Positions 51,395 to 59,554 of a DNA stretch of 64,000 bases are shown piece by piece; positions within the stretch are counted from its first letter, which is position 1, and every line of letters starts with the position of its first letter. Under the pieces are notes generated by a model, which saw nothing but the letters and a program-made list of their open reading frames with translations, ran no database searches and was not told the origin of the DNA. This DNA comes from an uncultured Acidobacteriota bacterium (GTDB lineage: Bacteria; Acidobacteriota; Blastocatellia; Pyrinomonadales; Pyrinomonadaceae), in contig CALMAH010000013.1 of NCBI GenBank assembly GCA_937859595.1, positions 248,001 to 312,000 on the forward strand, in the 5' to 3' direction. A program made the position numbers and the translations under genes.

Positions 51395-51777
51395 AGGGCT
51401 GGATCAAGATCGACCGCGTCATTGCCATCCACCGCAGGCAAATTGCCGAGCATGGCGGAGCCGACGGCGTTCGGGATCTTGGCCTTCTCGAATCGGCGCT
51501 CTCACGGCCACAGAATATCCACACGTACGAGCCTGATGCTGATATCGCTCGCTTGGCGGCCGCTTATGCATTCGGCATCGCGAGGAACCATCCGTTCATT
51601 GACGGCAACAAACGCACCGCCTATGTGGTAATGGAAACTTTCATTATCAAGAACGGCTTTCAACTTACCGCCGATCCCACCGACAAATATCTAACCTTCA
51701 TCTCGCTCGCCGAAGGCAGCCTGTCCGAAGACGAACTGACCGAATGGCTGCGCGAAAGAACAGAGCCGGCAAACTGA
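51391..51777 (+). CDS. Doc-type Fic-domain toxin (death-on-curing)
   Basis: 128 residues. The Fic motif HPFIDGNKRTAYVVME is complete (His, Asp, Asn, Arg). GGADGVRDLGLLESALSRPQ and AAAYAFGIARNHPF are the Doc subfamily signatures. Doc phosphorylates EF-Tu in the phage P1 system; the same reaction is expected here. It is coupled to the AbrB-type antitoxin. The module stands between two copies of the radical SAM 3' end. Confidence 0.93.
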   Translation: MKGWIKIDRVIAIHRRQIAEHGGADGVRDLGLLESALSRPQNIHTYEPDADIARLAAAYAFGIARNHPFIDGNKRTAYVVMETFIIKNGFQLTADPTDKYLTFISLAEGSLSEDELTEWLRERTEPAN

Positions 51778-51784
51778 CAGGTCC

Positions 51785-51899
51785 GAAACTCTAAGACCAG
51801 ATGGTCCTCGAAAAGAACCAGATCAAAGGTGAAAACCTCGTCCAGATCGGCGGGATCAAGAAAAAGAACGCCGAGAAAGAACTGGCAGTGGCCGAATAA
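51785..51899 (+). pseudogene. Duplicated 3' end of the radical SAM gene
   Basis: About 115 bp closely matching 50907-51021, including the stop. Encoded MVLEKNQIKGENLVQIGG is identical over 18 residues, then IKKKNAEKELAVAE replaces IKRNKEKELAVAE. Upstream of 51785 the match ends. Synonymous changes (GGC/GGT, GTCGCTGAG versus GTGGCCGAA) show it is not a fresh copy. Confidence 0.85.
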
Positions 51900-51900
51900 G

Positions 51901-52188
51901 CGACTGGAGCGCAAGCATCCCTGCTTGCAAAAAAGTCAGACCCGGAAGCGATAGCAACCGGGTTCTTCAAATCAAAAGCCCGCGTCCATAGCGGGCTCCT
52001 TCTTTTCCCTGAAAGGGAAACAGTCAATAGCCGGGGGTGCAGCCCCCGGACCCCATCCCACACAACCCCGACCCTGAAAGGGTCGAACATCCGCAAAGGT
52101 TTCCCCACCCAAATAAACATCGGATTCATACCCCACTTGACAGATGGCAACAGCCACAAAAAAACCCGCAAAAAACCGCGGGCTTTTC
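51901..52188. repeat. Non-coding stretch of dispersed hairpin repeats
   Basis: Successive short palindromes: GCAAGCA/TGCTTGC (51911-51928), AGCCCGC/GCGGGCT followed by T-rich sequence (51977-52006, a likely terminator), TTTCCCT/AGGGAAA (52004-52020), CCGGGGG/CCCCCGG (52031-52049) and ACCCT/AGGGT (52071-52083). No coding frame. This looks like a landing zone of several repeat families. Confidence 0.7.
52155..52184 (-). terminator. Rho-independent terminator of the HNH endonuclease gene
   Basis: On the minus strand, GCCCGCGG...GCGGGTTTTTTT: stem CCCGC/GCGGG across 52165-52182, T-run at 52158-52164. It starts 5 nt beyond the HNH gene's stop. Confidence 0.8.
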
Positions 52189-53001
52189 TTATTTTCGGAA
52201 TATTGCATCGTTGTGAAACTTGAGGAAACTTCGATCTGGAAAGAACTTATCCGGCAGGTCAATATTTCGCCCTTCCAGTTCCTCAAAGTAGCTTCGGCAC
52301 TCTCCCCTGCTAGATGCAGTTCTGAACTCCCGTGAGATCAGGATCTTATAATCGGGGGTTATCGTGATCAAGCCTCGGTCGAAGGCTCGGTCATGAAATG
52401 CATTCAAACACAAGCCATTTTGCGGGTTGGTTCGGTCCTTTTCCGCTAGCCGCCAAGGCACTATATGGCTTGCAATGAGCAGCGGTTCCAGATCGATTCC
52501 CGTAATACAGCATTTGTCCCCGTAGATCGATAAAACGGAACGTCGGAAAAAACCTTGGTTGACCCGCACGCGTACAATGCTTTCCCGATCTGCCCCGACT
52601 GGCAGATCGTCAATCTGAACAGACTTGAGCTCCTCCATCGGAGTATTGCTGAATTCCGATATGAGCCTTTCGCTCTCAAACGCAAGTTGATCCCAGTTTT
52701 CGTGGAACTCATCCCAAATCTGTCTATCAAGCTTGCTGGTGTTGGGGAGACCTCCGATCCCCCGCTTTTTTAGTTCAAGATCAAAGCTTCCAAAGTTGCC
52801 CAACTTGAATGCGACCGCACCAGGCGATCTTCCAATAATTTCTGCTACGCGAATAACATCGGGATTAGTTTGTACCGCTTTTGCAAATGGGATCTTGCAA
52901 TAGAGATTGAAAGTAACGATGAGCTGCTCCCGAGTCCAATTGTTTGCCACGAGCCGAATAATAGCAAAATATCGGGTGCTGTTACCACAGATTTTATCCA
53001 C
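52189..53001 (-). CDS. HNH endonuclease (HNH_2 type)
   Basis: 270 residues. The N-terminal region WTREQLIVTFNLYCKIPFAKAVQTNPDVIRVAEIIGRSPGAVAFKLGNFGSFD is the conserved domain seen before HNH_2 nucleases. The C-terminal HNH core is CCITG...LIASHIVPWRLAEKDRTNPQNGLCLNAFHDRAFDRGLITI. Such genes are scattered through bacterial genomes, often with restriction or mobile loci, and act on DNA of unknown target. GTG start assumed; the first 15 residues are uncertain. It lies between a repeat zone and a coding-like remnant, suggesting insertion. Confidence 0.88.
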   Translation of the reverse strand: MDKICGNSTRYFAIIRLVANNWTREQLIVTFNLYCKIPFAKAVQTNPDVIRVAEIIGRSPGAVAFKLGNFGSFDLELKKRGIGGLPNTSKLDRQIWDEFHENWDQLAFESERLISEFSNTPMEELKSVQIDDLPVGADRESIVRVRVNQGFFRRSVLSIYGDKCCITGIDLEPLLIASHIVPWRLAEKDRTNPQNGLCLNAFHDRAFDRGLITITPDYKILISREFRTASSRGECRSYFEELEGRNIDLPDKFFPDRSFLKFHNDAIFRK

Positions 53002-53011
53002 CTCGAACCGT

Positions 53012-53113
53012 TCGCTATCGGAGGAACAGATGTGTGAACTGTTTTTCCGAGGCGATCTCGGCCTGGCGGGCTTCGGCGGCGTAGTCGCGGACCTGGACGG
53101 CCGGGTTCGGCGG
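53012..53113 (-). pseudogene. Coding-like remnant between yqeY and the HNH gene
   Basis: In the frame read from 53113 leftwards the minus strand encodes PPNPAVQVRDYAAEARQAEI and then ASEKQFTHLFLR, ending at TAG 53014-53012. The composition is protein-like, but no start codon is present. It may be the leftover of a gene displaced by the HNH gene. Weak evidence. Confidence 0.25.
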
Positions 53114-53115
53114 GT

Positions 53116-53562
53116 TTAGCCGAGACGGGCCTTGACGGCTTCGGAGACGGCGCGGCCATCGGCGGTCGTGCCGGCCAGCCGTGCGTTGGCGGCTTTCATA
53201 ACGGCGCCCATTTCCTTCATCGATTCGGCACCGGTCTCGGCGATGGCGGCCTCTACGGCGGCGGCGATCTCTTCCGGGGTGGCCGCACGCGGGAGATAGG
53301 TTTCGATGACGGCTATTTCGGCAAGCTCCTTTTCGGCAAGCTCGGCGCGCCCCGCCTGCTGGTATTGATCTACCGAGTCGCGCCGCTGTTTCACAAGCGA
53401 CTGGAGCGCTTTCATCACCTCGTCGTCGGTCAGCTCGCCGCCCTTTTCTATCTGGCGGTTCATCAGGTTCGCCTTCACCATCCGCAGAGCGGAGAGGCGT
53501 TCGGTGTCCTTGGCCTTCATCGCGGCGGTAATGTCGGAAACGATCGTCTGGAACAGGCTCAT
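53116..53562 (-). CDS. GatB/YqeY-domain protein
   Basis: 148 residues. Family motifs: MSLFQTIVSDITAAMKAKDTERLSALRMVKANLMNRQIEKG, LTDDEVMKALQSLVKQRRDSVDQYQQAGR, EIAVIETYLPRAATPEEI and MGAVMKAANARLAGTTADGRAVSEAVKARL. It shares the GatB tail domain and is thought to touch tRNA, but its role is not established. A terminator of the next minus-strand gene lies just upstream of its start. Confidence 0.93.
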   Translation of the reverse strand: MSLFQTIVSDITAAMKAKDTERLSALRMVKANLMNRQIEKGGELTDDEVMKALQSLVKQRRDSVDQYQQAGRAELAEKELAEIAVIETYLPRAATPEEIAAAVEAAIAETGAESMKEMGAVMKAANARLAGTTADGRAVSEAVKARLG

Positions 53563-53609
53563 GTATGTGATTTTAATCCAGCAAGAAGGGCGGCTCCAAC
53601 CGGAAGAAT

Positions 53610-53636
53610 AAAAAAAAGCCTCGGACCAGCCGAGGC
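53610..53636 (-). terminator. Rho-independent terminator of the DUF3761-type protein gene
   Basis: GCCTCGG (53618-53624), 5-nt loop, CCGAGGC (53630-53636). On the minus strand the stem is followed by eight T residues (53610-53617). It lies 36 nt beyond the stop at 53672. Confidence 0.9.
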
Positions 53637-53671
53637 AAAGGGGCAGAGGAGAGAAGTGTGAGCACGGCAGG

Positions 53672-54673
53672 TCAACCGCACAATTCTTTGTTCACATAAA
53701 CCTTTCTACCGGACGAATTAAGATAATAGCAGCCGCCGCGAGGGCCCAGGATATAGGTCCGGGCCTCAGGTGGTGTGACCTCGGTGACGGGACGCCCCGG
53801 GGTATACCTTTCCGCCACACCGCCACGCTGGGCACACGGGTCGCCGCTTTTACTGTAACTGTAAGTGCCGTCACCGCATAGTGCGACAGGTGTTGCCCGG
53901 TTTGCTGAAGCGCGGGGCTCCGCTGGGGCCGTTTCGGTTGCCGAAGCGGAACGTTCTGCTACAGCCGTTTCGCCTGCGGGGGCAAATGTTCGCGGGGCGG
54001 CAGTGCGCGGAGATCCGACAGTGTCGCGACGGACGGGCCCTCGGCCTTCATCGACATTTGTACCCGGCACTTCACTCTGTGTTTGCTCGTCAACAGTTGA
54101 GGACGATTCATCAGATGCCGTCGTGTCTGCCTCTTCGGTTGTGGCACCGACGGTCGATCCATCATCTGTGGGGCCTGCGGGTTGTTCGGCAACAGGCACT
54201 TCATCAGAAGTGACGCCGAAAACCGACTCGATCGTTCCGAAATAGCCGCTCCAAGCGCCGGCTATTGCCAGAGTCGCAGCTATGGCACCGGCGGGCACCA
54301 GAAGCCGCCATTTGGGGAGCCGTTCGGGTTGTGATTCCGCAAGTATAGAAAGCTCGCGATAGACCGGTGCGGCATGGATCGAAGAAGCCCGCCTTACATC
54401 TATCGTCACTGCCGGCTGTAGGGCCTCAGACAATGGCCTTTCGGTAGAAGCGGCCGGTGCGGATGGTTCCGATCTTTTTGCAGGTGCCGCCGCGGCGGTC
54501 GTCCGTGCCGTTAATTGGAGTTCGGGTAGAGCTACCTGTATGGACGGAAAGCTATTCTCTTCTGCGCCAATAGCATCCGCAAAGAACCGGTGCCCGCATT
54601 TACACGACGCCGCCTCGACAGGATTCGGCTGTCTGCATTTCGGACATGGCAATGAGACCAGATTCCCGTTCAC
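53672..54673 (-). CDS. Zinc-ribbon membrane protein with DUF3761-like and GPRGGCYY C-terminal domains (1 of 3)
   Basis: 333 residues. The N-terminal zinc ribbon CPKCRQPNPVEAASCKCG is followed by a linker, one membrane span (WRLLVPAGAIAATLAIAGAWSGYF) and a Thr/Ser/Glu-rich low-complexity stalk. Then comes a DUF3761-type motif (ALCGDGTYSYSKSGDPCAQRGGVAE) and the C-terminal module TYILGPRGGCYYLNSSGRKVYVNKELCG. The cytoplasmic ribbon and an exposed cysteine-bearing C-terminus suggest a bitopic envelope protein. Same architecture as the next gene, 12 bp upstream in the operon. Function unknown. Confidence 0.75.
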   Translation of the reverse strand: MNGNLVSLPCPKCRQPNPVEAASCKCGHRFFADAIGAEENSFPSIQVALPELQLTARTTAAAAPAKRSEPSAPAASTERPLSEALQPAVTIDVRRASSIHAAPVYRELSILAESQPERLPKWRLLVPAGAIAATLAIAGAWSGYFGTIESVFGVTSDEVPVAEQPAGPTDDGSTVGATTEEADTTASDESSSTVDEQTQSEVPGTNVDEGRGPVRRDTVGSPRTAAPRTFAPAGETAVAERSASATETAPAEPRASANRATPVALCGDGTYSYSKSGDPCAQRGGVAERYTPGRPVTEVTPPEARTYILGPRGGCYYLNSSGRKVYVNKELCG

Positions 54674-54685
54674 CTAAAACTCCCG

Positions 54686-55498
54686 TCAATCTTGTCCGCA
54701 AAGACGCCTATCCCTTACGTAAACCCTTGCTCCGCTGGCATTTACGTAATAACATCCGCCGCGCGGGCCCGTTTGGTGTATGCGGTTCAAGGCAAGTGCC
54801 GGCTCGCGTTCCTGCTGTGTGTTAAGCCGCTCGGCAACGCCGCCTCGCTCGGAACAGGCATTCGCTGCCGACGAACTGTAACTAAAGGTGCCGTCTGCGC
54901 AACGTGCGGTCGGAACGGCCCGCCTGCCGGAATCCCGGACCCTTTCTTCAATGGCGGGTGCCTGTGGCCGCTCGGCCACACTCTCGTCACGCTCAGAGGT
55001 CGAAACTCCCACAAATGGGGCGACGGCAGATGTGCGCGATACATCTGTCGGCTGACGTTTACTCTTATTCCCGGCAAGGTCAGCCGGAAGTGTGTTCTCC
55101 GGGTCGTCCGCATTCGCCAACGGAGACTCCGTTGATTCCGCACTGTTCTTTAGCGGTGCATCCACTCCCAATCCGGCGGCCGAAAACGACTGGTCCTCCA
55201 CGTCACTCTCCGGGCCCGTTGCGAGATGGTGCTCGGCAATGATAGTAAGAGCAAACGCAAGGATCAGAGTGCCGAACGCGACGACCACGCGGCGGGGCTT
55301 GATCCGCGGTTCCTGAATTGGCAATGTGGTCGGGGCCTTGGTTCGTGGCTCCTCAGGGCCAGGCACAAGTGCAAGGCTGCATTGTTCCTCTGATGTTGAC
55401 GTCCTAAGAAATTTCTGGCCGCAAGTGCAGATGCGAGCCTCTATGGGGCCTGGCTTTCCGCAACGTGGACATGGCAATGTGGTCAGATTTACATTCAT
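54686..55498 (-). CDS. Zinc-ribbon membrane protein with DUF3761-like and GPRGGCYY C-terminal domains (2 of 3)
   Basis: 270 residues, a paralogue of the gene downstream. N-terminal zinc ribbon CPRCGKPGPIEARICTCG; single membrane span VVVAFGTLILAFALTIIAEHH; variable stalk; DUF3761-like ARCADGTFSYSSSAANACSERGGVAE; C-terminal TGPRGGCYYVNASGARVYVRDRRLCGQD. The strong match of both ends with a divergent middle points to duplication followed by stalk divergence. It lies 24 bp downstream of the nuclease gene that ends in the same module. Confidence 0.75.
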   Translation of the reverse strand: MNVNLTTLPCPRCGKPGPIEARICTCGQKFLRTSTSEEQCSLALVPGPEEPRTKAPTTLPIQEPRIKPRRVVVAFGTLILAFALTIIAEHHLATGPESDVEDQSFSAAGLGVDAPLKNSAESTESPLANADDPENTLPADLAGNKSKRQPTDVSRTSAVAPFVGVSTSERDESVAERPQAPAIEERVRDSGRRAVPTARCADGTFSYSSSAANACSERGGVAERLNTQQEREPALALNRIHQTGPRGGCYYVNASGARVYVRDRRLCGQD

Positions 55499-55522
55499 AA
55501 TTTTCCTCTTTACTGCTACGGA

Positions 55523-56269
55523 TCATTGATCCCCACAGAGGCTCTTATCACGGACATACACTTTGCTTCCGCGGGCGTTCACGTAGTAACACCCGCCGCG
55601 AGGTCCGCGAATATATGTTCTGCCGTCGCTTGGGGGAGACGGCTTGGGTTCCGCGTTTTCGGCGTTTCCGCTGTTGCCGGCTTTCGCCTGCGGCAACGTG
55701 TTGGCGGCGGCGGCCGCCTGTACCGCTACATCTGGATCATCAGGATCCGGGTCGGCTGCAAATTCTTCTTCTCGAAACTCCCACGGGGGAATGGGTGCTC
55801 GATCCGACCACAGACCGGCGCGGTCATTTCGTGCCTTGAGTTCAGCTCTGGCATATCTGGCGCGGATATCCGCGGATTGTTCGCCGCTGAACCGCTTGAA
55901 ATGCCAGGCCATCCCACTTTCGATCTGTCTTAGGCCTACATCGACGCCGTTATTAAAGACGGTCCCGACATATCGGTCGTACATGTCCCGCTTGTGGACG
56001 ATCACCCTGACCTCTTTGTTCAACACTAGATCAGACAGTCTTTTGCGCGATCTTTTGCCGTAGGCCTGGTCGAGCTCCGGAGCATCGACCCCCTGAATAC
56101 GAATGGAATAGACCTTGCCGTCGGTTGCGCGAACGCTGATATGATCGCCGTCATGGACGATGACGACCCGTCCCTCTATAAAGCTGATCTCCTCGTGCGC
56201 CTGCGGTAAGACCGTTAACGGAACGACGAATAGAGCCAACAAGACCAAAAAAACTCTTCGGCAAACCAT
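55523..56269 (-). CDS. Secreted staphylococcal-nuclease-like protein with GPRGGCYY C-terminal module (3 of 3)
   Basis: 248 residues with signal peptide (VFLVLLALFVVPLTVLPQA). The SNase domain is complete: GRVVIVHDGDHISV, YSIRIQGVDAPELDQAYG (catalytic Arg and Glu, Ca-binding Asp), VHKRDMYDRYVG (second catalytic Arg) and MAWHFKRFSGEQS. A linker of low complexity leads to the C-terminal YIRGPRGGCYYVNARGSKVYVRDKSLCGDQ, shared with the next two genes. The first gene of the operon gives the only functional hint: a secreted calcium-dependent nuclease. Confidence 0.9.
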   Translation of the reverse strand: MVCRRVFLVLLALFVVPLTVLPQAHEEISFIEGRVVIVHDGDHISVRATDGKVYSIRIQGVDAPELDQAYGKRSRKRLSDLVLNKEVRVIVHKRDMYDRYVGTVFNNGVDVGLRQIESGMAWHFKRFSGEQSADIRARYARAELKARNDRAGLWSDRAPIPPWEFREEEFAADPDPDDPDVAVQAAAAANTLPQAKAGNSGNAENAEPKPSPPSDGRTYIRGPRGGCYYVNARGSKVYVRDKSLCGDQ

Positions 56270-56552
56270 CTCAAAACTCCCTGCAATACCTCATCGGCAG
56301 GATGAGAAACACAACAAAATGAACCGATAGAGCACAAAGCTCCCCGGTTCGCAACAGAGATCTGTTCGGTAGGAACTTGGCAGCTGCCCGGGGTAACGCG
56401 GCCAGAATCCTCAATATCCGAACCAATATCTTAAATTATGCCGGAAGCATAACACAGGTTGGGAAAAGATGGAAGCTTTTTTCCACAGGCTAGAGAAAAA
56501 GATCCCGGAAGCGATTTGGTTGTCCGGGCGGCAAATTAGCCCGCGACTTCGT

Positions 56553-57272
56553 TTACGGACTCACAAAGTTATAGGTCACCATTCCACCTACTACCATCGG
56601 CTTACCGTGAACGCTGGTCGGTGTAAATCGTGCCCGACATGCCGCGTTTCGGGACGCAGCCTGGAGCACCCTGGGTCCGCTTATCGTACCTGCCTTGGCG
56701 ACCTTTCCGGTCTCATCGATCTTTAATTCCACCGTGACAGTTCCGCTGACTCGCGAGGATCGGGCCGATTCGGGATAAGCCGGCGCAGGTAACCTGATCG
56801 CATGGCCGTTTATAACGCCTAACGCGGTAACCTGCTTGGCCCGGTCGACAACTGGCACCTCTTTTTTTAATGCCTCTATTCGCTTAAGTTCCTCGATATA
56901 GGCTCTTCCGACGGGGACGGAGATCTCAAGACGAGATGCAGCGGCCACGCCATTCCTGACTGCCGGTGAGAAGCGAGCATTGAGCACGCTATTACGAACC
57001 GATTCGTGGACCTCGGAAAGTTCTTTCCTGGGGTTTGAACCGCATGGCCATAATGGCCCCGCCACAACGTCTGCTTTTGTTACTTTGCCATCACTGTCGA
57101 TCTCAGCCAAAACGAAGATGCGGCCCTCGATACCGGCTGCCTCTGCCCGATCTGAAAAGGCTACTGCGGGTATTTGAATAAGCTTGGCTTCAGTGTCCGG
57201 CACCGGTTGTGACAGAGAATTGTCGGCCAGGAACAAGAAACAGGATGCGGTGAAAAGCAGATATAAACGCAT
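56553..57272 (-). CDS. Exported protein with two TonB-C-type domains
   Basis: 239 residues with a signal peptide (LYLLFTASCFLFLADNSLS, then QPVPD). Two TonB C-terminal-like domains: AEAAGIEGRIFVLAEIDSDGKVTKADVVAGP...VRNSVLNARFSPAVRNG, and PAPAYPESARSSRVSGTVTVELKIDETGKVAKAGTISGPRVLQAASRNAACRARFTPTSVHGKPMVVGGMVTYNF. There is no transmembrane TonB N-terminus, so it is a periplasmic TonB-C protein rather than a classical energy transducer. ATG 57272 is supported by AAGGAG about 8 nt before. Confidence 0.85.
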   Translation of the reverse strand: MRLYLLFTASCFLFLADNSLSQPVPDTEAKLIQIPAVAFSDRAEAAGIEGRIFVLAEIDSDGKVTKADVVAGPLWPCGSNPRKELSEVHESVRNSVLNARFSPAVRNGVAAASRLEISVPVGRAYIEELKRIEALKKEVPVVDRAKQVTALGVINGHAIRLPAPAYPESARSSRVSGTVTVELKIDETGKVAKAGTISGPRVLQAASRNAACRARFTPTSVHGKPMVVGGMVTYNFVSP

Positions 57273-57425
57273 TGAACATCTCCTTTTGTTGAATCGGCCT
57301 TCTAATAATAGCATATGTATGAGTCGTGGCGTATCGAACGTTGGGAACGTCTTGGTTCGTCAATTCGAACCGTCTGTATAATTGCGGATACAGGGCCGGA
57401 ATGAGAGAATACCCTTCCTTTTTCT

Positions 57426-59243
57426 ATGAAGCTAAAGTGGCGATTTGGTGTTGTTGCGGGGATATTCCTTGCCATATTCTGTCTGTATCCACAGCTTAAG
57501 ATGTGGTACGTGCGCGGGGACGCCTGGAACGGGCATTATGCCTATAACGACATTGACGAGGTTGCCTATGCCTCGTATCTGCGGGCGCTGATAGACGGAC
57601 GCCCGCGAAAGAACGACCCCTACACAGGCCGCGATCACACACCCGAAAACCCACAGCCCGAATCGCTTTTCTCGATACAATTTGCCGCGCCTTATACGCT
57701 GGCGATACCCTCCCGTTTGCTGGGCGTCGGGACCCCGTGGGCAATGATACTGGCCGGGGCAATGGCAGGTTTTCTGTCTGCGCTTTTCGTCTTCTGGCTG
57801 ATCGGTCGGCTTACCGGCGACCCGTGGTTTGCGATGGCAGCCGCGCTTGGGGTCTTTTGCTTCGGAACGCTTGCCGCCGGCGAGGGCGCTGCGCTTGAGA
57901 TCTTTCTCGACGGTTTTTCATATCCCTATTTTCCCGGTTTTCGTAGATATATTCCGGCACTTGCCTTTCCGGCTTTCTTTGCCTTCTGTGCACTGGTCTG
58001 GCGGCTGATGACCGACAGCGAAATGAGGCGGTCAAGAGAGTTGATATATTCCGTCGCGGCCGTTATCTGCTTTTCTTACACGGTTTACAGCTACTTCTAT
58101 GTCTGGACGACCGCAGCGGCCTTTCTCGGCTGCCTGTTCCTCGTCTGGCTGGCCGAAAGGCCCGAAGGATGGCGGAACGACCTGAAACGTCTTACTCTTG
58201 TTGTGGGCGGATGCCTGTTTGCTCTGATCCCTTATGCATGGCTTCTTACCCATCGAGCGGAAACGATGGACCATGTCCAACTGCTGGTTCATACGCGGCA
58301 ACCCGATCTTTTCCGATTTCCGGAATATCTGGCCTTTGCCGTTTTGATAGCGCTGATCATAGGCCTGGCGGCTAAGGCGATCGAATTGCGGGACCGTTCG
58401 GTGCTGTTTGCGATCGCACTGGCGCTCGTGCCTTTCGTTATCTTTAATCAGCAGGTCGTTACGGGGCGTTCGCTCCAGCCGATCCACTATCAGGTCTTCA
58501 TCGGGAACTATGTCGCGTCACTCGCGGTCTTCTTTACGGTCGGGCTCTTTTGGCGGCGTCTCGGCCAGGTGCGGATGTTGCCGAAGCTGATATCGGCCGG
58601 CCTCACAGTGGTCGCGATCGGCTGGGGGATCGTGGAATGTCACTACACGGTCCGCGTGTTGGACTGGGCAAATGAGCGGCGGGATCTCGGGCTTCCGGTG
58701 GCAAAACGGCTGGAACAGCTCGCCGAGACTGACCCGGACCCGCACAGGACCACGGTGTTGTCGTTTGACGGTATCTTTGCCGACGATATGCCGTCGGTTG
58801 CTCCGCAGAACATACTCTGGGCGCGGCATCAGCACGTGTTTGCTGGGCTGAACTGGGAAGAAAGCAAAGAACGATATTACCAGTACCTCTATTATTCGAA
58901 CGTGGACGGGCCAACGCTCGACCGGCTGCTGCGACGTGATTTCGTCTCGCAGATCGCCCTCTTCGGCTGGGGCCGGCATACGGACAGGCTGAGCGCCGCG
59001 GCGACACCGCTTACTGAAGGCGAAGTGACCCAGGAGGTTGCGACCTATGAGGAATATATCGAGAACTTTGGCCGACGGCAGGCTCTGGCCCCGCTCATTT
59101 CTTTCGTTGTCGTCGCAAATGAGGGCAAGGTGGATATGACCAATCTCGAAAGATGGTACGAACTTGACCGCGGCGAGGTGATAGGCGCATTTACGCTTTA
59201 CCGGGCGACGCCGCGCGAAGTTGAGGAAACGAGCGGGCAATAA
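57426..59243 (+). CDS. Polytopic membrane protein, GT-C glycosyltransferase-like
   Basis: 605 residues with about 10-11 membrane spans across residues 8-420 and a soluble C-terminal part of about 180 residues. The first extracytoplasmic loop carries the acidic motif YNDIDEVAYASYLRALIDGRP, resembling the catalytic Asp/Glu loop of GT-C enzymes such as ArnT/PMT. The C-terminal part has RTTVLSFDGIFADDMPSVAPQNILWARHQHVFAG. No precise family is recognised. It may transfer a lipid-linked sugar. It ends with a terminator hairpin shared with the convergent gene. Confidence 0.75.
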   Translation: MKLKWRFGVVAGIFLAIFCLYPQLKMWYVRGDAWNGHYAYNDIDEVAYASYLRALIDGRPRKNDPYTGRDHTPENPQPESLFSIQFAAPYTLAIPSRLLGVGTPWAMILAGAMAGFLSALFVFWLIGRLTGDPWFAMAAALGVFCFGTLAAGEGAALEIFLDGFSYPYFPGFRRYIPALAFPAFFAFCALVWRLMTDSEMRRSRELIYSVAAVICFSYTVYSYFYVWTTAAAFLGCLFLVWLAERPEGWRNDLKRLTLVVGGCLFALIPYAWLLTHRAETMDHVQLLVHTRQPDLFRFPEYLAFAVLIALIIGLAAKAIELRDRSVLFAIALALVPFVIFNQQVVTGRSLQPIHYQVFIGNYVASLAVFFTVGLFWRRLGQVRMLPKLISAGLTVVAIGWGIVECHYTVRVLDWANERRDLGLPVAKRLEQLAETDPDPHRTTVLSFDGIFADDMPSVAPQNILWARHQHVFAGLNWEESKERYYQYLYYSNVDGPTLDRLLRRDFVSQIALFGWGRHTDRLSAAATPLTEGEVTQEVATYEEYIENFGRRQALAPLISFVVVANEGKVDMTNLERWYELDRGEVIGAFTLYRATPREVEETSGQ

Positions 59244-59265
59244 AAAACCGCCAACTGGTGGCGGT
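59241..59265 (-). terminator. Terminator for the 82-aa gene, overlapping the stop of the opposite gene
   Basis: ACCGCCA (59247-59253) and TGGCGGT (59259-59265) pair perfectly. On the minus strand they are followed by TTTTTT (59247-59242). Its left end overlaps the TAA of the GT-C-like gene, so the two convergent genes meet here. Confidence 0.85.
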
Positions 59266-59305
59266 CAAAATGTATTGCTATTTCAATTTACTTGCTATTA
59301 CTACG

Positions 59306-59554
59306 TTATGCTGCAAGGAGGTCGTTCGAGGTTTCGGCAAAGACACGCCTGCCGTTCAGAGCATCGTCAATGATCTCCCTTACGGCCGAGGCGTCCGGAT
59401 TTACGTCCATACGTGCACATGCACGAAGATGCCTGACAACGCCCTCCGCCGCGATCTCCATCGCATCACCCGACAGTTTTGAAAAACGGCGGGCCTGAAT
59501 ATGATCTATCTGCAGAATCCTCTCCTGTAGAGTCATGGGTTTAGCTGCTGCCAC
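59306..59554 (-). CDS. Small conserved-looking hypothetical protein (82 aa)
   Basis: GTG start with an AAGGAG SD about 9 nt before. All-helical, soluble: LQERILQIDHIQARRFSKLSGDAMEIAAEGVVRHLRACARMDVNPDASAVREIIDDALNGRRVFAETSND. No motif recognised. SD plus its own terminator support it as a real gene. An alternative start is ATG 59536. Confidence 0.65.
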   Translation of the reverse strand: MAAAKPMTLQERILQIDHIQARRFSKLSGDAMEIAAEGVVRHLRACARMDVNPDASAVREIIDDALNGRRVFAETSNDLLAA

